NCBI RefSeq assembly: GCF_900114475.1
Contig: NZ_FOTE01000015.1
Coordinates: 62,001 to 126,000, forward strand
Direction: 5' to 3'
DNA: 64,000 bases
Origin: Paenibacillus sp. 1_12
GTDB taxonomy: Bacteria; Bacillota; Bacilli; Paenibacillales; NBRC-103111
Shown: positions 7,272-17,000 of the stretch, piece after piece
How positions within the stretch are numbered: position 1 is the stretch's first letter
How the letters are laid out: each line of letters begins with the position of its first letter
Made by a program: the position numbers and the translations under genes
Notes under the pieces: model-generated
Seen by the model: only the letters and a program-made list of their open reading frames with translations
The model's database searches: none
Told to the model about the DNA's origin: nothing

Positions 7272-8048
7272 CTATACATCGTGGCTACCTCTTGATTCTG
7301 CAAAAAATATTTTCAGCTTATCCAATGCACGCTTCTGGATTCGTGAAACACTCATTTGAGAAACATCCATTTCTTGAGCTATCATTCTCTGCGACTGACC
7401 CTCCACATATGCAAGATGAAGCACCTGTTGTTCCTCAGGCTTCAACTGACGCATAGCTTCTTCGATATCAAGCCGCCTCTCCAGCTGCTGAAAATCGTCT
7501 TTTCCAGTACCTAGCAAATCTCCGATAGTAGCTCCATTTTCTTCTGTAGAAAGAGGGGTATCCAAAGATACATAGTGGTAGTACTCTCTTCCTGCCAAAA
7601 TTTCAATCGTTTCTTCGACGGTTAATTCGACGTCAGCAGCAATCTCCTCGACGTTCGGAGAACGCTCCAAAATAACTGTCAGGCGATCTATCGCTTCCTG
7701 AATTCGACCGCCCTTTTCCTTTACCCGCCTTGGCACCTGAACATACCAGGATTTGTCGCGCAAGTAATTTTTCATATGTCCAATGACACTTTTCATTAAA
7801 TAAGGTTCAAACTGCAGGCCTTGCGCAACATCGAACTGCTTAAAAAGCCGCAGCATCGACATTTGTCCCACTTGATATAAATCTTCGAAGAGGTCCGGAC
7901 GATTGCGCGACATTTTACCTGCTGCCATTTTTACTAGTGATTCATACTTTAGCAGTAGCGTTGTTGCGACTTCGTTGCTTCCCGTTTCCTGATATTGTGT
8001 AATCAGCTCATGGGTATTGAATGCCGGTCTCTCAGAATTTAATTTCAT
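7272..8048 (-). CDS. sigB: RNA polymerase sigma factor SigB
   Basis: 258 residues, sigma-70 family group 3 (sigma-B/F/G type). Region 2 is at about residues 25-95 (DLYQVGQMSMLRLFKQFD core recognition), region 3 around VPRRVKEKGGRIQEAIDRL, and region 4 has the helix-turn-helix QSQRMIAQEMDVSQMSVSR near the C-terminus. It directs general-stress promoters and is held inactive by RsbW. The start overlaps the rsbW stop by 4 nt (ATGA), implying translational coupling. Gene order rsbV-rsbW-sigB supports sigma-B rather than a sporulation sigma factor. Confidence 0.93.
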   Translation of the reverse strand: MKLNSERPAFNTHELITQYQETGSNEVATTLLLKYESLVKMAAGKMSRNRPDLFEDLYQVGQMSMLRLFKQFDVAQGLQFEPYLMKSVIGHMKNYLRDKSWYVQVPRRVKEKGGRIQEAIDRLTVILERSPNVEEIAADVELTVEETIEILAGREYYHYVSLDTPLSTEENGATIGDLLGTGKDDFQQLERRLDIEEAMRQLKPEEQQVLHLAYVEGQSQRMIAQEMDVSQMSVSRIQKRALDKLKIFFAESRGSHDV

Positions 8049-8494
8049 ACAAGTTCCTCACTTTTACTCAGCCATTTTGTCAAAATGACCTCTGTGCCTC
8101 CGTTGCTTTTCACTTCGACTTCATCCATCAAAGCCTGCATAAGATAGATGCCCAAACCACCGATATTGGCTTCTTCCAACGTTTGTTCATGTAAAGACTG
8201 TGCTTGCTGTACCTTTTCAGCATAATTAAAGCTGGCCCCCTCATCCTTCACAGAGATGCGGATACCCGTCTCAAGCAATTCAAATTTTACATCCATAGAA
8301 CCTGTTCGCCCAGGCTCATAGGCATGCACGACTGCATTGTTGCATGCTTCGGCTACAGCAACCTTCATATCTTCTATTTCCTCATAAGAAAAACCAACCT
8401 TGCTGCATAGACCATACAACGTCAACCTTACCACATCAATAAATTCCGCATCCGCAGGCAGAGTCATACAGACCACTCGATTGTTCCAGTTCAT
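8045..8494 (-). CDS. rsbW: Anti-sigma-B factor / serine kinase RsbW
   Basis: 149 residues, GHKL-type kinase fold. Seen: the N-box helix EDMKVAVAEACNNAVVHAY, the G1 box VKDEGASFNY and the GGLGIYLMQALMDEVE lid/G2 region. In unstressed cells it binds sigma-B and phosphorylates RsbV; when RsbV is dephosphorylated it switches partner. It lies between rsbV (19-nt gap) and sigB (4-nt overlap). Confidence 0.94.
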   Translation of the reverse strand: MNWNNRVVCMTLPADAEFIDVVRLTLYGLCSKVGFSYEEIEDMKVAVAEACNNAVVHAYEPGRTGSMDVKFELLETGIRISVKDEGASFNYAEKVQQAQSLHEQTLEEANIGGLGIYLMQALMDEVEVKSNGGTEVILTKWLSKSEELV

Positions 8495-8513
8495 ATCGTC
8501 GCTTCTTTCCTTT

Positions 8514-8849
8514 CTAATTCGTATTATTCGAGGATTGTTGGATAAAAGATGTCAAGCCAGTCATATCGAATAAACGTTGAACCTTCAACGGAATCTCCAC
8601 CACTTCGATTGGTGCCTTAAGCACGTTTCTAGCCTTTAGCAAGGATAAAATCACACCAATTCCCGTACTGTCGATATATAACAGGTCCTTTAGATTAAGG
8701 ATAAGCTTACGTCCTGTATCAGCTACATAAGGGTCAGCTGCAGATCGAAGCTCCGCAGCCTTTGACAAATCCAATTCTCCCTTTAAATATAACAACCAGC
8801 TGTCCGCTGTTGCCTCTTTCTCTATCTCAAATACATGTTGACGATTCAT
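8514..8849 (-). CDS. rsbV: Anti-sigma factor antagonist RsbV
   Basis: 111 residues, a single STAS domain. The phosphorylation loop LLYIDSTGIGVIL carries the conserved Ser, phosphorylated by RsbW and dephosphorylated by a PP2C phosphatase such as the RsbY-like protein at 17797-18936. First gene of the operon, with a sigma-B-like promoter 52 nt upstream, consistent with the positive feedback known for this operon. Confidence 0.94.
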   Translation of the reverse strand: MNRQHVFEIEKEATADSWLLYLKGELDLSKAAELRSAADPYVADTGRKLILNLKDLLYIDSTGIGVILSLLKARNVLKAPIEVVEIPLKVQRLFDMTGLTSFIQQSSNNTN

Positions 8850-8900
8850 TCAAGTAGTTCCTCCTTCAAATCATAAGGGTGTACAATAGCTTATCTTTAC

Positions 8901-8926
8901 TTACCCTAAACCAAAGGTTCCGAAAC
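8901..8926 (-). promoter_or_regulatory. Sigma-B promoter of rsbV-rsbW-sigB
   Basis: Minus strand: GTTTCG (8921-8926), 14 nt, GGGTAA (8901-8906). Both hexamers and the spacing equal those ahead of the GlsB-like gene. The location upstream of rsbV matches the autoregulated promoter known from Bacillus. Confidence 0.75.
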
Positions 8927-8938
8927 AGCAACTATTGA

Positions 8939-9400
8939 TTATTTTGCAACTGCCGCTTCTTGCCTTCTATGTTTAATTTGGTGCCATAAGTCAAGCACAA
9001 TTGGAATGGTGTTGATTGCTTTCGCGATTTTGCTTGTAGCTGGAAGATAAGCTTCGCTGGCTACCTTATCTTTGATCGTTCTTGCAACAGCTACAGATGC
9101 ATTTTTCACCGAGGCTGTAATTTCATCCACCGCTTCACCAACCTGCTTCACCGAATGAAAGGTTGGCTCTAAGGCATGCAATTTATTCAACACATCAACC
9201 GTCACTGCATTGGTATGTCGAAGCACATCGGACGCTTCTTTAGTCACGCCCTCAACATGATTCTGAAGATTGTGGATCGTTGTATTCGTTTGGATCAATA
9301 AAGCCGACATCGATCTTAAAGTTGTTATCAAAAACACAACTAACACAACAAAAGCCAAGGCTACAGCTGCTACACTAATTTCAATTATCCAACTATTCAT
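8939..9400 (-). CDS. DUF948 (YtxG-like) general stress protein
   Basis: 153 residues. One N-terminal membrane helix (about residues 8-30, VAAVALAFVVLVVFLITTL), then a long helical region rich in heptad-like hydrophobics (SALLIQTNTTIHNLQNHVEG and following), as in DUF948/YtxG proteins; the C-terminus is basic. The ATG at 9400 has AAGGGGG upstream. It stands directly upstream of the rsbV promoter and is preceded by a sigma-B-type promoter. Partnership with YtxH-type proteins is known in Bacillus (ytxG-ytxH), though here the YtxH gene is 3 kb away. Molecular role unknown. Confidence 0.8.
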   Translation of the reverse strand: MNSWIIEISVAAVALAFVVLVVFLITTLRSMSALLIQTNTTIHNLQNHVEGVTKEASDVLRHTNAVTVDVLNKLHALEPTFHSVKQVGEAVDEITASVKNASVAVARTIKDKVASEAYLPATSKIAKAINTIPIVLDLWHQIKHRRQEAAVAK

Positions 9401-9455
9401 ACTAAGTCCCCCTTCATATGTACACTGTGTTTTCCTGTTTCAGCTATGTTAGTCA

Positions 9456-9480
9456 TTACCCCTGAATCAACGATTTGAAC
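9456..9480 (-). promoter_or_regulatory. Candidate sigma-B promoter of the DUF948 gene
   Basis: Minus strand: GTTCAA (9475-9480), 13 nt, GGGTAA (9456-9461), 56 nt upstream of ATG 9400. It is back to back with a second sigma-B-like promoter on the plus strand, only 5 bp away. Confidence 0.6.
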
Positions 9481-9485
9481 CAATG

Positions 9486-9510
9486 ATTCAACCCAATTTT
9501 ACAAGGGTAA
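9486..9510 (+). promoter_or_regulatory. Candidate sigma-B promoter of the 51-residue membrane protein gene
   Basis: ATTCAA (9486-9491), 13 nt, GGGTAA (9505-9510), 53 nt upstream of ATG 9563. Confidence 0.55.
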
Positions 9511-9562
9511 TGGAACTCATAACAGGTATTTATAGCAGCCTAATATAAAGGAGAGATTAACA

Positions 9563-9718
9563 ATGGATGAGTTTAAAAGCGAGAAGGTCAATACATCTGA
9601 AACACGTCTGGATAAAGGACAGGTCGCTTCTACCTTTATTAAGTACGCAGCTTATATTATTATATTTTTCGGATTTTTGTATTTTATCGTCAAGTATGTA
9701 TTCCCGGCATTTCAATAA
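9563..9718 (+). CDS. Small single-pass membrane protein (51 aa)
   Basis: Short gene with AAAGGAGAG 7 nt before the ATG. The product has a charged N-terminal half (MDEFKSEKVNTSETRLDKGQ) and one C-terminal membrane segment (YAAYIIIFFGFLYFIVKYVF). Followed by a strong terminator and preceded by a sigma-B-like promoter, so it looks like a real stress-induced gene. I recognise no family. Confidence 0.72.
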   Translation: MDEFKSEKVNTSETRLDKGQVASTFIKYAAYIIIFFGFLYFIVKYVFPAFQ

Positions 9719-9762
9719 AATGAACAGATGAACGCAACTGATGGCTCAGGATAAGGTACAAA

Positions 9763-9821
9763 TAAAAGACGTTAGCAGATGGGGGTTACAGTAATGAATC
9801 CCCATCTGCTAACGTCTTTTA
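9763..9821. terminator. Strong bidirectional terminator
   Basis: A 22-bp near-perfect stem, arms at about 9763-9784 (TAAAAGACGTTAGCAGATGG start) and 9800-9821, with a 15-nt loop and A/T edges on both sides. It separates the convergent small membrane protein gene and the secreted protein gene. Confidence 0.88.
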
Positions 9822-9835
9822 ACTTCTAAGCAATC

Positions 9836-10420
9836 CTATTGCATCGCTGCATGAAAATAACTAACCGATATAATATGGCTATCATGAGGGTCCATAAAGA
9901 TTTTAAAGGCCATATTGCCTTTTTTATAGACGATCCCATCCTCACTAACGAAAAAAGGCATGCCTAGTCTTTCCTTTAGCTTATCAATAGGAAAGCTGAT
10001 TCCATCTATATCAACATTTCCAGCTGCTGCACTCACGGCAACACTTTGGACAACACCATCCACTACATTAATTTCACAATCCTTGAAAAGGTAAGTAACC
10101 GATGATTGTATGATTTCGTGCTGAATGGTGCTAATGGGTTCCCCTTTAAGCTCAACAATCGTTTTTAAATCGTCAGTTAGGGAAATTCCGTTAACCGAAG
10201 CAAACCGCAGAAGAGACGAAGGTGTTTCAGCAGCTGCATTAACAGTCTCAGCCTCAGGAGTCTTATGAACGGCTGTCGTTATGTCTGCTGCTGCGATGTT
10301 CTCGACAACAGCTGGCATACTAGGGATTAGCCCAGGCTGATTAATTTCCTGGTACTGTGTCCATAAACCGCCTGTTACCAGCATGGCTAACGGCAAACCC
10401 ACTCCAAGCAGCCTGTTCAT
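9836..10420 (-). CDS. Exported protein with two WGKPD-like repeats (DUF4309-like)
   Basis: 194 residues from ATG 10420, which has GAGGAGG about 8 nt upstream. The N-terminus MNRLLGVGLPLAMLVTGGLW is a signal peptide or membrane anchor, followed by a low-complexity Ala/Thr linker. The C-terminal half holds two similar modules, each with a helix and a Gly-x-Pro turn (DDLKTIVELKGEP and IDKLKERLGMPFF) followed by a beta-rich stretch. This resembles DUF4309-type extracytoplasmic proteins; the assignment is tentative and no enzymatic residues are seen. A 36-nt hairpin module lies directly upstream of the ribosome-binding site. Confidence 0.6.
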   Translation of the reverse strand: MNRLLGVGLPLAMLVTGGLWTQYQEINQPGLIPSMPAVVENIAAADITTAVHKTPEAETVNAAAETPSSLLRFASVNGISLTDDLKTIVELKGEPISTIQHEIIQSSVTYLFKDCEINVVDGVVQSVAVSAAAGNVDIDGISFPIDKLKERLGMPFFVSEDGIVYKKGNMAFKIFMDPHDSHIISVSYFHAAMQ

Positions 10421-10436
10421 AAGGTTTTCCTCCTCA

Positions 10437-10471
10437 AGTTTTCGTAGAAAACTCCTTCGTAAGCATCTTCT
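10437..10471 (-). repeat. 36-nt 5'-UTR hairpin module, single copy
   Basis: AGTTTTCGTAGAAAACT (10437-10453), a self-complementary 7-3-7 hairpin, followed by CTTCGTAAGCATCT. The same unit occurs three times at 45813-45921 and twice at 60628-60699, each time ending within about 10 nt of the ribosome-binding site of a minus-strand gene. Confidence 0.7.
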
Positions 10472-10553
10472 GGGCTCAACATTGCATGTCAACTTTTATA
10501 AGCAACATCGGTTTTGCATCTTCCGAGTTTTGCTCTTCCTACTGTTTAATATA

Positions 10554-11753
10554 TTATCCAATCATTTCTACAAGCAGCTTATTGGCTGGAATGTAGATCT
10601 TGGGCATTTTTTCACCATTACCATAAATGACTTCTTTATCGCCTATTACGGAAACACCATTACTATTAGGAATTCCAAGACTAACGCCATCATGAATAAT
10701 TGCATTTTCACCAATAATTGCTTTGTGTAAGGTTACCCCTTGGCCGATCACAGCACCTGGCATGATCACACTGTCGTAAATTCGGCTTCCTTGACCAATC
10801 TTGGCTCCCGCTGATACGACGGAGCGCTCGACCATTCCTTGTATACTGCAATTATCATACACCATAGAGTGACGAATCATACCTGTTGTCTCCCGAAATA
10901 TTCGGGGCTCTTCTTGAATAATTGTATGCAAAGGCCAAGCTTGTGAATGCACAGAAAACTTAGGGGCTTCGCCAAGCAAATCCATGTGTGCTTCCCACAA
11001 ACTATCCAAGGTACCCACATCCTTCCAATACCCGTCAAAGGCAAAAGCATTCAGTCTGGCTCCGCTCTTCAGCATCGCCGGAATCACATCCTTACCAAAA
11101 TCATGACTGGATACGCTCATTGCTGCATCCTGCTTCAGATATTGTCGTAAGAAAGCCGTATCGAATACATAAATACCCATCGAAGCCAAATTACTAGCAG
11201 GCTTGTCCGGCTTTTCCATAAATTCGGTAATACGTCCATGCTCATCCGTATTCATAATTCCAAAGCGGCTGGCTTCAGCCCAGGGAACGGCAGTAACAGC
11301 AATCGTCGCCATAGCTTTCGTGTCCTTGTGCTGCTTTAACAGCTTACTGTAATCCATTTTATATATATGATCACCAGACAATACAATTACGTATTCCGGT
11401 TGGTGCCGTTCGATAAAATGCCAATTTTGATAGACCGCATCAGCAGTCCCAGTAAATCCATCCTTGCCCACATGCTTCTGGGTCGAGCACAGCAAAGCCA
11501 CTTCTCCTTGCTCTTTGTCAGCAAGCCATGCAGTGCCTTCACCAATATGTTGATGCAAAGCCTCCGGCCGATATTGAGTCACAACACCGATGTGCTGCAC
11601 GCCGGAATTTCTGCAATTGCTTAATGCATAGTCGATCATTCGAGCCGCCCCGCCAAAATGAACAGCAGGCTTTGCTTTGTGATGGGTCAATACGCCAAGT
11701 CTGCGTCCCTCCCCTCCGGAAAGTAACATTGCCACACATTCCCTCTTGCCCAT
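10554..11753 (-). CDS. glgC: Glucose-1-phosphate adenylyltransferase GlgC
   Basis: 399 residues. It makes ADP-glucose from glucose-1-phosphate and ATP for glycogen. Seen: the nucleotide-binding loop CVAMLLSGGEGRRLGVLTHH (standard GGxGxRL), KPAVHFGG, VLSGDHIYKMDY, the substrate-binding FMEKPDKP and GYWKDVGT, then a left-handed beta-helix repeat region in the last 120 residues. Length is standard. No glgA, glgB, glgP or glgD lies beside it, unlike the usual glg operons. The start at 11753 is kept because KxxCVAML is the family's N-terminus, although its ribosome-binding site is poorly spaced. Confidence 0.9.
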   Translation of the reverse strand: MGKRECVAMLLSGGEGRRLGVLTHHKAKPAVHFGGAARMIDYALSNCRNSGVQHIGVVTQYRPEALHQHIGEGTAWLADKEQGEVALLCSTQKHVGKDGFTGTADAVYQNWHFIERHQPEYVIVLSGDHIYKMDYSKLLKQHKDTKAMATIAVTAVPWAEASRFGIMNTDEHGRITEFMEKPDKPASNLASMGIYVFDTAFLRQYLKQDAAMSVSSHDFGKDVIPAMLKSGARLNAFAFDGYWKDVGTLDSLWEAHMDLLGEAPKFSVHSQAWPLHTIIQEEPRIFRETTGMIRHSMVYDNCSIQGMVERSVVSAGAKIGQGSRIYDSVIMPGAVIGQGVTLHKAIIGENAIIHDGVSLGIPNSNGVSVIGDKEVIYGNGEKMPKIYIPANKLLVEMIG

Positions 11754-11852
11754 TCCTTATCACCAGACCTCTCGTTAGTTTCATCTATCCCATATGATCT
11801 CCTAATCTTTATTAAACGATGAGGAAATCATTGAAACATTGGGTTCAGAAGC

Positions 11853-11886
11853 AAAAAAAAACAGCCCTGCCAGAATGGCCAAGCTG
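11853..11886 (-). terminator. Rho-independent terminator after the receiver-kinase gene
   Basis: On the minus strand CAGC...GGCC pairs with GGC...GCTG and is followed by nine T residues. It ends the long signalling operon (18936 to 11905). Confidence 0.7.
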
Positions 11887-11904
11887 CTGCTGCCTTATTT
11901 TTGC

Positions 11905-13092
11905 TTATCGGCTTAAACTGTCCACTCCGCCTACCTTGACACGGATCGTAAAAATGAATAAAGCTCCATTTGTGTAATCAGGATCCAGACGAATTGTGCC
12001 GCCCAGCAGTTCAGCCAGGTTTTTGCATATGGCTAATCCGAGACCAGTTCCTCCATATTTTCTCGTCGTCGAGGAATCCAGCTGTGAGAAAGGGCGAAAC
12101 AGCTCACTTCTTTTTCCCTCTGGTATGCCAACACCCGTATCCTTAACACAAAATTCCAGCTCTAATTCCTCATCATAGGTTTTAAGCATGGACACTCTCA
12201 GATAAACACCGCCTTCTGTGGTAAACTTTACAGCGTTCCCGATTAAGTTCATTAAAATCTGCTTTAATCTGGCTTCGTCACCAAGAAGATATTCCGGAAG
12301 GTTGGCATCCACTTCAAAGGCCATATCAAAAAACTTTTTACGTCCATCCAGCTGAAACAAGTCGAACACTTCCTGTAAGCTGGAGCGTAGGTGGAACAGC
12401 TCCTCGCTTTTTTCCATTTTGCCGGATTCAATCTTCGACAGGTCCAATATATCATTTAAAATAGCCAACAAGGAGGCGCCGCTCTTACGGATCGTCTCAG
12501 CAAGCTCCAGCTGCTCTGTATTCAGCTCCGTGTCCATCAATAAATCAGCCATAGCCAGCACACCATTCAATGGCGTACGGATCTCATGACTCATAACAGC
12601 CAAAAATTCTGATTTAGCTCGAACAGCCTGCTCAGCGGCTTCTTTGGCAAGCTCCAGCTCTTCATTGCGTTCGTTTAAAAGCGCTGTCTGCTGCTGCAGC
12701 TTTTGCTGGGTCAAATAAATATGGACAAAACCGGCGATTTTGGACCTTAATACGTGAGGTATCACAGGCTTCACCATATAATCAATTGCACCTACCGAAT
12801 ACGCGGTGAAGGATTGATCCCGCTCCCCATAAGCGGCTGTTACAAAAATAATCGGTATATCCTTGGTCCTTTCCCGGGATTTAATCCATTGGGCGGTTTC
12901 AAACCCGTCCATCCCTGGCATTTGCACATCCAGAACAATGACAGCAAAATCATCGGAAAGCAGACAACGAAGTGCTGCTTCCCCCGAGTTGGCTTTGACC
13001 AAAAGATATTGCTGGTCTCCCAGCACCGCTTCCAAAGCCAGTAAATTTTCCGTCTGGTCGTCTACCAGCAAAATACGAATCGGCTCTATCAT
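11905..13092 (-). CDS. Response regulator-histidine kinase fusion (REC-HisKA-HATPase)
   Basis: 395 residues, cytoplasmic. An N-terminal receiver domain (about 5-125: LLVDDQTEN, phospho-acceptor [11 protein letters not shown], conserved Lys in YMVKP) is joined by a coiled coil to a HisKA domain (about 155-225, phospho-acceptor His in [11 protein letters not shown]) and an ATPase domain (N-box [12 protein letters not shown]1 DTGVGIP, G2 GGTGLGLAI). It is the last gene of a four-gene cluster with an RsbM-like methyltransferase, an RsbK-like kinase and an RsbY-like phosphatase. It may phosphorylate the RsbY-like receiver; this is inferred from position only. Confidence 0.88.
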   Translation of the reverse strand: MIEPIRILLVDDQTENLLALEAVLGDQQYLLVKANSGEAALRCLLSDDFAVIVLDVQMPGMDGFETAQWIKSRERTKDIPIIFVTAAYGERDQSFTAYSVGAIDYMVKPVIPHVLRSKIAGFVHIYLTQQKLQQQTALLNERNEELELAKEAAEQAVRAKSEFLAVMSHEIRTPLNGVLAMADLLMDTELNTEQLELAETIRKSGASLLAILNDILDLSKIESGKMEKSEELFHLRSSLQEVFDLFQLDGRKKFFDMAFEVDANLPEYLLGDEARLKQILMNLIGNAVKFTTEGGVYLRVSMLKTYDEELELEFCVKDTGVGIPEGKRSELFRPFSQLDSSTTRKYGGTGLGLAICKNLAELLGGTIRLDPDYTNGALFIFTIRVKVGGVDSLSR

Positions 13093-13129
13093 AGTCGCTG
13101 CTCCAATCTTTTAGTCTGCTGCTGGCCGT

Positions 13130-14005
13130 TCATTCCCTTTTGCAATACAGCTTTTCCTGCGGGTTCATTAATTCATAGCAAGCTGAATATTTGGTAAAGG
13201 TAATCGTTTCTTTGTCGCCCAAAACGAGAAATCCAGATTTACACAAGCTCTCATATATAAGCTCATGCACTCTTGTCTGTAATTCCGCATTAAAATAGAT
13301 CATCACGTTACGGCACAGTACCACGTGGAATTCATTAAATGAACGGTCAGTAACGAGATTATGCTGGGCAAACACAATATTATTGTGCAGCACAGAATGG
13401 AAGGATGCCGCATTGTCATTGGTTGAGTAATATTTGGAAAATTCATTTTTGCCGCCAGCTAAAATATAGTTTTTCGTATACTCCCGCATTTTGTTGAGGG
13501 GATACGTCCCTGCTTGCGCATATTCCAATACATCCTCACTCATATCGGTTGCATATAAGGTTGTCCGATCATACAGCCCTTCTTCATGTAAAAGAATCGC
13601 CATCGAATATACTTCTTCCCCCGATGAACAGCCGGCATGCCAAATTCGAATGGATGGCAGTTCGCGCAGAATCGGTACGACATGCTTTCGGAAATAAGCA
13701 AACATACGCGGATCGCGAAACATTTCTGTTACATGAATAACTAACTCCGATACGAGTCTTTTCATACTATCATGATCATGAAGTACCTTGGCCTGAAGCT
13801 CGGATACAGATTGCAGCCGCTCTGCATAAACCCTGTTCCATATTCGGCGTCTAAGTGAAGGATAGGAGTAATTGCGAAAATCGTAACCGTATAATCGAAA
13901 CATACCCTCTAGCAGCAGCTGAATTTCTACCTTCTCCCGTTCTTCATCCGAAAACCCGCGAAGTTCGGTCACACCAGGTGACTGTCTTAGCTTGTGCAAT
14001 GGCAT
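13130..14005 (-). CDS. CheR-type methyltransferase, RsbM-like
   Basis: 291 residues, an S-adenosylmethionine-dependent protein-glutamate methyltransferase fold. Seen: an N-terminal helical part (YSYPSLRRRIWNRV), the SAM-binding motif WHAGCSSGEEVYSMAILL, the LYATDMSEDVLEYA region and CRNVMIYF. Chemotaxis genes are absent nearby. Instead it sits directly after a hybrid kinase gene and near sigB, the arrangement of RsbM in the B. cereus group, where it methylates the kinase RsbK and dampens sigma-B activity. Calling it RsbM-like rests on context. Confidence 0.83.
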   Translation of the reverse strand: MPLHKLRQSPGVTELRGFSDEEREKVEIQLLLEGMFRLYGYDFRNYSYPSLRRRIWNRVYAERLQSVSELQAKVLHDHDSMKRLVSELVIHVTEMFRDPRMFAYFRKHVVPILRELPSIRIWHAGCSSGEEVYSMAILLHEEGLYDRTTLYATDMSEDVLEYAQAGTYPLNKMREYTKNYILAGGKNEFSKYYSTNDNAASFHSVLHNNIVFAQHNLVTDRSFNEFHVVLCRNVMIYFNAELQTRVHELIYESLCKSGFLVLGDKETITFTKYSACYELMNPQEKLYCKRE

Positions 14006-14053
14006 TTACCCCTTTCTTCTGTACATACTTCTATGATGAATTGCTTAGCTTCC

Positions 14054-17000
14054 TTATTGACATAACCAAACGCGAATTAATGAGAGGAGCTGCTCCGTAT
14101 GAATCGGTTTCGTAATATAATCGGAGGCACCTGCCTGGATACATTTTTCACGATCATCCTTCATCGCTTTGGCGGTCAATGCAATGATTGGCAATAATTC
14201 GAAGCCTGGCTGTTTACGGATTTGGCGCATCGCCTCATAGCCGTCCATTTCAGGCATCATGATATCCATCAGCACGATGTCATAATCCGATTCCGCACTC
14301 AACCGATCTAGGGCTTGCTTACCGGTTTCTGCAAAATTAACGATCATGTCATAGCCCTCTAGCAAATTCGAAAGTGCAAACACATTGCGGATATCGTCAT
14401 CCACGATCAGCACCTTTTTACCAGTAAATATCTCTTCCTTGCTGTGCAGCTTGCGCAGAATCTGCCTTTTTTCCTCCGGAAGATTGTCCTCAACCCGATG
14501 TAAAAAAAGTGAGGTTTCATCCAATAATCGTTCTGGCGACCTTACATCTTTTATGATGATGGATTCCGCATACTTTTTCAACCTTAGCTTCTCCTTTTGC
14601 TCCCATACCTGATGGGTATAAATCACAATAGGCAGACCGCGAAGCTCTGCGGCCGATTTGATTTGATCCAAAAGCTCAAATTCTTTTAAATCTTCAGGCC
14701 CCATATCAATGACCATACAATCAAAAGACTCCTGCTGCAAACATTGCCAAGCTTCCTGACCGCCATCTGCAGCTACAATATGTACGTCATCGTGACCAAT
14801 AAGTTCCATCATATTGTGACGCTGAACCGAATCCTTGCTGACAATGAGCAGCTTTCGCGGTCCTTTCTCCAGAAAAGCCTCAATCTGGGCAAAAGCTTCC
14901 TCCAGACGATCCTTGCCAGACGGTTTCTGCAAATAGGCAATCGCACCCATTGCAAGCCCCTGCTGAACTTCATCGACGACCGAAATCACATGAATTGGAA
15001 TATGTCGCATTTCCGTATCGTTTTTCAGCTGTACGAGAATCGACCATCCGTCAATGATTGGAAGCTGTATATCAAGAAGAATCGCATCAGGCTTATACTG
15101 CTTCGCTAAACGAAGTCCTGAATCTCCATCAAGTGCAATCAGTACCTTGAAGCCGCGCTCACGAGCCATGTCGGCCAGAATACTGACAAAATGGGTGTCA
15201 TCCTCCACGAGCAGTAATATACGGTCATCTCCACTTATAGAATCCCTATCATCCAATGGCAGCATATTCGCTGTTTGTATTTGCTCTTTTTTATCAGATC
15301 GCAGCTGCTCTTGCACAGGTAGAGGCATGGATAACGTAATGACATGATCAGGAGAATCTTGCCGCGATTCAGTGAAAAATGCTTCCAATTCTGAAGCCGC
15401 AGCTACTTCTCTATACCCCGTTTCCACGGTTTCATGACTCTGTTTCGCATGATGAGGCACATATAAGGTAAATTGGCTGCCAATCCCTTCTGTACTATCC
15501 AATTCAATCGTTCCTCCAAGCAGATTGGCCAGCTGCTTACTGATCGATAAGCCTAATCCGGTGCCACCATACTTTCGACTGGTGGTGCCATCGGCCTGCT
15601 GGAACGCTTCGAAAATCATACGGCGTTTTTCAGTAGGGATTCCAATACCAGTATCCGTAACCGAGAAGGCTAACATCGAAGCATCCTTTTCCACAGGAGC
15701 AATATGCACGCTAACGCTGCCCTTACTCGTAAATTTGAACGCATTGGACAGCAGGTTTTTCAAAATCTGCAGAAGCCTCATACTGTCTGTATACATATGC
15801 TTAGGTGTTTGCTTATCTACTTCAAAATAAAATTCCACATCTTTCTTGGTAGATACCGGCATAAAGGCTTTCATTAAGTTTTCCTTTAAATCCGACACGA
15901 GTATGTTATCGTACTGAATATCCATATGTCCTGCCTCTACCTTAGCCAGATCCAACACTTCATCAATAAGTCTTAATAAATCGGTTCCAGAAGAAAGGAT
16001 CGTTTCGGCATACTCCACTTGCTTTTCGCTCAAATTCCCGTCCTTGTTCTCTTTCAGCAGCTGCGATAAAATAAGTAAGCTGTTCAGCGGCGTACGGAGC
16101 TCGTGCGACATATTGGCCATAAATTCCGATTTATATTTGGAGGAAAATGCCAGCTCTCGTGCCTGCTTTTCCAGCGTATCCCGGGCATGTTCAATTTGGC
16201 GGTTAATTTCTTCCGTTTCCTGTATCTGTTCTTCTAACAGCGTTGTTTTCTTCCTCAGCTCATCATTGCTATGCTCCAAATCCCGCTGCTGCTGCTGCAG
16301 CTGCTTTTCGGACAACTGCAGCGCTTTCGTCTGCTGCTCCAGCTTACAGTTGGATGCTTGCAGCTCTTCTTGCTGAGAGAGCAGCTCCATCGATTGATTT
16401 TGCAGCTCATCGGTCAGCATTTGCGAAATTCGTAAAAGCTCCTCCACTCGAAGCTGGCCTTTTATCCGATGAATCGTAATTGCTGCAACCTCGTTTAAAT
16501 GATCCAATAGCTGTAATTCAAGCTCACTCCATGGTTTGACGGCAGCGATCTCATAAACCCCAATAACCTGATCAGCATGAGTAACGGGTCGAACGGCAAG
16601 CGTTACGGTAGGAATGGTACCAAAGGCAGAAGAAATTTTAATATAATCGGGGGAAACATTGCTAAGTGTTATTGGTTGTCCGTCTTTGACAGCTTGTCCC
16701 AACAAGCCTTGACCTGACTTGACTTGCTCTACAATATGGTGCTCAGGAATGGCATAGGAGCCTTTTAACACCATATTGCACTCATTGCCCTCCTGCTCCA
16801 CAATATACATGGCTCCGCTCTGAGCTCCAATAATACGGCATAAAGCATCGATAAATTTCTCTGATGCTTCCTCCAGCCGCTGTGTATCCTGCAATTGAGT
16901 GGACACGTCAGCGATATTCGTTTGAAGCCAAGCACGTTCCGCGTTCAGCTTGCTCAGTGTACGCTCATTATGAGTCTTGCCTTCCAGATCATCCGTAATC

